Assembly (NCBI GenBank): GCA_016714005.1 | Contig: JADJOA010000001.1 | Location: 177,848-241,847 of the forward strand | DNA length: 64,000 bases | Direction: 5' to 3' | From: Bacteroidota bacterium | GTDB taxonomy: Bacteria; Bacteroidota; Bacteroidia; AKYH767-A; OLB10 | Shown: piece after piece, positions 60,149-64,000 of the stretch | Numbering within the stretch: the stretch's first letter is position 1 | Layout of the letters: each line of letters begins with the position of its first letter | Program-made: the position numbers and the translations under genes | Notes under the pieces: model-generated | Told to the model about the DNA's origin: nothing | What the model saw: the letters and a program-made list of their open reading frames with translations, nothing else | The model's database searches: none

Positions 60149-61339
60149 TTAGTCATCAAACATAGTTGAGGGTAGTGACTTTAAATATACTTGAGTAGTT
60201 TTTAAACTCCTGTGACCTAACATGGTGCTGATTGCATTTAGAGGAACCTCTTTAACATTGCCCGAGTTGCAAAAGGAATGTCGGCTGACATAGCTTGTTA
60301 AATTCTTTTCTATTCCACATTCTTCAGCTAGTAGTTTAAAGTTTCTTGTTGCAACGTTTTCGAGCCCATAAAATATCCTTTTCTTGTAGTGCAGCCTTTC
60401 CTTTTTTATAATTGGAAAAATAAATTCACTTTTTTGATTTTGTTCTAAATAAAATCAAGCCTCTTTTTAAGTTGAGGTATAATCTTAATGTCGTAAATCT
60501 TGCTTGTTTTTTTCTTCGATACAATAACCGACCATCCTTAATGTCTGTTCTCTTTAGCAAAAGCTACTTATCTTTAAGTTACTCCATACATCCTTATAAC
60601 TTGCAATAAAATAGTTCCGGGCATGAAAACAAACATGGTCAGGCTTAATCTTTAATTTAAATATTTTCAAGATAAGACCAATCAAGCGCTCCTTTTCAGT
60701 TGGAGAAGATTTTATTTTATATGAAGAAAAGGGTACAGCTCTTTCTCAACAATTCCTGATTTTATTGCCTTGTTATATATAGAACGAATCGTTCACAAGA
60801 TAAACAACTAACCCATTGGCAGAATTTCCTTTTGCAAAATGATTCGTTTTCATAACTTGTCAAAAAATGATATGTGATATCTTTGAATAACAAATCTTTT
60901 CCCTTTACTAAATTTCTTAAGTCCATTTATTACTTGCTGAGTATGCGGGTTAGCCGTCCCAAATCTATTTGCCCTCTTTAATTCTTCAACAATTTCGGCT
61001 GCAAAAAGAAAAGGACTGTTGCGTTACCGGACGATGAATTTTATTTTTAAATCCAGAATAGATAGAAGTGTCCAACTCATTTGTTTCAGATAGTTTAACT
61101 ATAACTGATAATGCATCCGCTTTTCTTTTTTGGATTAAATTGTTGAGGCGAGCAACAGTTTCCTTACCTATAGCTCTTTTTAATTATTCTTTTCTGCTCA
61201 TCCCAATCGCTCTCCTTAGGCTAAGCCCAATTAAAATAGGAATAGTTTTTCTATGGTGACCCAAACGCAAAACAAGTGGATAAGTACCATCTTGTTTTTT
61301 TCTGCCGTGTATCAGTGATATTACTACATTAGTGTTCAT
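60149..61339 (-). CDS. Bacteroidota-type tyrosine integrase at the right end of the element, heavily frameshifted
   Basis: About 397 residues. Start MNTNVVISLIHGRKKQDGTY and PLVLRLGHHRKTIPI at 61339; core-binding region KNSANGLVVYL, SIYNKAIKSGIVEK, YPFSSYKI; catalytic end ECGIEKNLTSYVSRHSFCNS (His-x-x-Arg box variant), LGHRSLKTTQVYLKSLPS with His and Tyr. At least eight indels. Reads away from the tRNA-Asn fragment at 61486, as usual for the integrase at one attachment end. A different subfamily from the 23.9 kb integrase. Confidence 0.78.
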
Positions 61340-61485
61340 AGCATAAAGATAAAATAAATTTGCACACCATTTGCACACAAATGTTGTATTATTCTAGTTT
61401 AATTTGGACCTGTAAAAGTGTTAAACAACTGATTTTAGTCAATAATTCAAAAATAAAATCAGATTAAATCAAAAAAATCTCGTGC

Positions 61486-61530
61486 CTGTTAATCATGGGG
61501 TCCCTGGTTCCCGGAGCCCGGGAGGGGAGC
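61486..61530 (+). repeat. tRNA-Asn (GTT) 3'-half fragment, right attachment end
   Basis: ctgttaatcatggggtccc (anticodon loop ctgttaa), T arm ctggttc..gagcccggg, then aggggagc. The 5' half is missing and a few bases differ from a standard T arm, fitting the local error rate. Marks the right end of the mobilizable element. Confidence 0.7.
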
Positions 61531-61560
61531 AACCCCGCAGTTTCTGCAGGGTTTTATTTT
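61531..61560 (+). terminator. Terminator-like hairpin after the tRNA-Asn fragment
   Basis: aacccc-gcag-ttt-ctgc-agggtt followed by ttatttt. Probably the original tRNA terminator carried into the junction. Confidence 0.6.
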
Positions 61561-61613
61561 CATTCCTCAAACTCAAAAGTTTATGCTCTTGTTTAGAGAT
61601 ACTCTTTCAAGAT

Positions 61614-61712
61614 TTAAAACTCGCTTATTATTTTCATCATCCGCCTTCTTTCCTCGGAAGTTTGTTTACCGAATAAAATCTTATTGATGCGTTCAGTCAA
61701 TTCATGCCGCCC
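61614..61712 (-). pseudogene. C-terminal fragment of an unrecognised gene
   Basis: Minus strand: RHELTERINKILFGKQTSEE, RRRMMKIISEF, stop. Coding-like and basic, closed upstream by a stop; remnant or frameshifted gene end. Confidence 0.3.
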
Positions 61713-61749
61713 CTAATTCATAATTCTGCATTCATAATTCTTAATTTCT

Positions 61750-62731
61750 TTACCACCCCAATATCCATGCAAAAACAAGCGGAGCAACAATACTTGCGTC
61801 ACTTTCAAGTGTAAATTTGGGCGTATTGATGTGAAGCTTTCCCCGAGATAATTTTTTCGTTAGGAACAGCGCCACTGTATGAACCAAAAGATGTGGTGCT
61901 ATCGCTAATCTGGCAGAAGTAAACTCTCCAGAAAGAACATCGTGTACTCTAAATCACAATGGTACATCTTGAGAACCACACAAATTGGAAAATCACCGGC
62001 AAATACCACCACCAATCCTGAAAAAACCTACGCCTTTTGCCCGAAGAGTTATTGCGAGTCGCAATCACAACTCCAGCCAAACCATGTATTCAATTCCGCT
62101 TTTTCATGGTTGAGGCATTGAGGATTTCAAATTTTTAATAACGTACGATGCAAATATGTTTCCCATGGTACTGTCTTCCCAGCCCAAACTCACTATCGGA
62201 ATATTTTTTGTGCAGCGGCAAGCATCCGCTATTCTTCGGATCTATTTCATAGTACTGTTCCAAATCTCCACTCAACAACATTTGTACATGTACTCATGCG
62301 GGAAATAACGCTCACCTTTCTCGGCAGCACTCCACACACCATGTATGTGTTTTGCAATCTGCGGAAAGCCTCTTCTTCGGGTATGCATGTATCTGTTTAC
62401 CCTGTTGTAATGATTTTCTAATAAATCCCACTCATCCTGTGGAGTTAAATCGCGATAGTTAGGCACACGCTTGTAGCTGTTATGCGCAACAAGGTTCATT
62501 ATATCCTCTTCAAGATTTGCACCTGTGCGAAATAATAAAACTTTATCGTTACGTATCATTTCTGCCAGCTGATATACCCAACTCAGCAGTGCTCCTTAGC
62601 ACCGGCAAGTGTTACCATGTTTTTACCGCCTTCGTTCATGTATGTAACATATCCTTTGGCAGCATCCATCATTGCAGCAGCATTAAAGTGGAGATAATGC
62701 TTCTCCATAAATTTTGAGAAACAGGACCCAT
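61750..62731 (-). CDS. Deoxyhypusine-synthase-like protein, frameshifted
   Basis: About 325 residues. FSKFMEKHYLHFNAAAMMDA, AKGYVTYMNEGGKNMVTLAG, MIRNDKV, TGANLEEDIMNLVAHNSYKR, VPNYRDLTPQDEWDLLENHY, HIHGVW, AAEKGERYFPHEYMYK; the end is DTPKFTLESDASIVAPLVFA-like and stops after FAWILGW (partly reconstructed). The bacterial members use NAD and spermidine-type substrates; many are thought to act in polyamine metabolism. More than eight breaks in a conserved gene make sequence error the likely cause. Confidence 0.75.
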
Positions 62732-62780
62732 AATTATTTTTGTTTGGTTTTATTGTTTTAGAGTGGGCAAAAATAGAAAA

Positions 62781-62802
62781 AGGAGGGTTAGCTAACCCTC
62801 CT
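62781..62802 (-). terminator. Perfect 22-bp palindromic terminator
   Basis: aggagggttagctaaccctcct; on the minus strand it is followed by tttttctattttt, so it ends the SnoaL-like/TfoX transcript. Confidence 0.85.
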
Positions 62803-62821
62803 ACAAATCATTCGCTTTAAA

Positions 62822-63294
62822 TTATTCTTTGGTCTTAATATTGCTATTCCATATTTCGCGATACATTTTTAATGTGTCGTTCTCAAACTTTCCATAATGC
62901 AATAAATTTTCCTTTGTCTAAGACTACACCGACAGAATCCATAAAATCATAAATGCCTTCCTCAACAATAATTTCCCTTGCTTCCAAAAATATTTTCAGC
63001 AACTATTTTCAATTTAAAGATTTATTCAACCCATTATAGTAGTATTGTTTAAGAATATTTTCAATGCCACCAAATTTTGTCCCGTTTTTCAGGCATTACG
63101 CATGCATCCCTACAATACATTTTATTGTAATGGGCTGTATCTCCATTAGTAAAACGACTATCGTAAGTTTTATTGGCGTTTTCTATGTATGATTTTACTT
63201 TAGCTAAATCAAATACGCTTTGATCAACATTTGTCTTTGGTTGTTTACATGATGCTGTTAATGCAAATACGAATAACATGATTATATTTCTCAT
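62822..63294 (-). CDS. SnoaL-like (DUF4440-type) lipoprotein, frameshifted
   Basis: About 157 residues. Lipoprotein signal MRNIIMLFVFALTASCKQ with lipobox LTASC. NTF2-like fold: AKVKSYIENANKTYDSRFTN, GDTAHYNKMYCRDACVMPE, then shifted NILKQYYYNGLN, IYDFMDSVGVVLDKGKFIAL, KFENDTLKMYREIWNSNIKT. The start overlaps the TfoX-N stop by 4 bp, so the two are co-translated. Confidence 0.7.
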
Positions 63295-63648
63295 TTTTGG
63301 GGTTTATCATTCGATTTTTCTTCGATACTTTTACCTTTATTATACTCAATGCCAGCTGAATCCAATAGTTCAACTTTTTTTCTGTACTTAATGCTTCAAT
63401 GTCAACAAACACACCTTTCATAACCTTGCCTGTAAAGTCCATTGGCTTGCATCACTTCTTTATCAATTACCTCATCGCCACTTTGCGAGGTCAAGTCTTA
63501 CCATCAGTCTTTCTTTTTCAACGCCTACGCACATTTTGCCGTTAACCATGAAACACAAACCGCCAAACATTTTTCTTTTCTTCTATCTTTTATGAGTGAG
63601 TGAAATAATTTCGCGGGTGCGATCAGCTAATTTTTCGTTGTATGCCAC
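63291..63648 (-). CDS. TfoX N-terminal-domain protein (frameshifts)
   Basis: About 119 residues: VAYNEKLADRTREIISLTHK, KKMFGGLCFMVNGKMCVGVE, KERLMVRL, then QPMDFTGKVMKGVFVDIEAL, STEKKLNYWIQLALEYNKGK. The MFGG...F signature is that of stand-alone TfoX_N proteins. GTG 63648 is the likely start. Breaks near 63590, 63500, 63440 and 63350. Confidence 0.75.
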
Positions 63649-63649
63649 T

Positions 63650-64000
63650 TTAGTTTTGTATGCTAAAAGTAGCCTTTTTATGTTTTGAAAAAATGGAAAT
63701 AAAGTAACTACCTTTTTTTATAGCACTTAAATTTACTTTATGACTTGCTCCCGTTAATGACACACGCCCGCTTTCGTCAAACACCATCCATTGTTCAATT
63801 TTGTTTTGTGATTTTATTTGTTAAAAGAATCGGTTGGATTTGGAGAAACGGCTATGTGCCAGTTAAATTCTGTTGTTGATTTATAGGTGATTAAACATAA
63901 ACTATTGCTACCTTCTCATGACAATAAAATTATTTACAGCAATATTGGTAAGTGTAAAGTTTGTCCGCCTGAATAGCTTACAATAACTGAATCAATAATT
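63650..64000 (-). CDS. C-terminal end of a T9SS-secreted protein (5' part beyond the window)
   Basis: Minus strand, in changing frames: TTEFNWHIAVSPNPTDSFN, KIEQWMVFDESGRVSLTGAS, HKVNLSAIKKGSYFISIFSK, ending IQN at 63650. The SPNP...FD.SGR...L..G.Y pattern is a type A T9SS sorting domain. The body of the protein lies outside the window. Confidence 0.6.

Overview
The window looks like a chromosome segment of a Bacteroidota bacterium, probably a free-living Chitinophagia/Saprospiria/Sphingobacteriia-type lineage. It is AT-rich and has type IX secretion (T9SS) C-terminal sorting domains, SprB-like repeats, an OmpA protein with thrombospondin type 3 repeats, and mostly no Shine-Dalgarno sites before host genes. 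Many genes, including housekeeping ones such as mutS, are broken by single-base indels, often in A or T runs. Damage is sparse in parts of 23-46 kb and very dense from about 46 kb to the right end. I read most breaks as assembly errors and give one reconstructed span per gene, stating where the frame breaks.

Layout. 1-4.9 kb is core chromosome: OmpA porin, TrmH-type RNA methyltransferase, mutS, tRNA-Gly, tRNA-Leu. 4.9-14.4 kb, directly after tRNA-Leu, is a surface-protein island: an AraC regulator, a perfect tandem 20-bp repeat, a small secreted protein, a reconstructed adhesin of about 2,130 residues (SprB and beta-helix repeats, T9SS tail), a second T9SS protein, and the C-terminal relic of an integrase. 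14.5-16.2 kb has a biotin ligase next to a free-standing BPL_N amidotransferase-like protein. 16.4-22.4 kb lies between two 3' tRNA-like fragments and holds a two-component system and a three-gene set: an 83-residue amphipathic protein, a MACPF domain fused to a phage tail-collar domain, and a multi-pass membrane protein.

23.7-32.5 kb starts with a tRNA-Met 3' fragment and a P4-type integrase and carries an Ssp-like DNA phosphorothioation operon (DUF4007, large ATPase, PAPS-reductase-like PP-loop protein) overlapping or abutting a DUF262 protein and a SIR2 protein. 32.8-61.5 kb is a mobilizable element: RadC, excisionase-like HTH, primase, ArdC, DUF2958, MobF relaxase-helicase, coupling protein, NtrC-like AAA+ regulator, and a second integrase abutting a tRNA-Asn 3' fragment. 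Inside it, a WD40-caspase protein, a FecR-like protein and a CHASE2 protein sit between two copies of the ardC-3'/DUF2958 segment, followed by an ABC exporter, a Gfo/Idh/MocA oxidoreductase and a membrane-anchored protein of unknown function. 61.7-64 kb returns to core genes: a deoxyhypusine-synthase-like enzyme, a SnoaL-like lipoprotein, a TfoX-N protein and a T9SS protein cut by the window end.

The strongest candidates for undescribed biology are the MACPF-collar operon, the Ssp-like operon ending in DUF262 plus SIR2 rather than a recognisable SspE, and the caspase/FecR/CHASE2 module.
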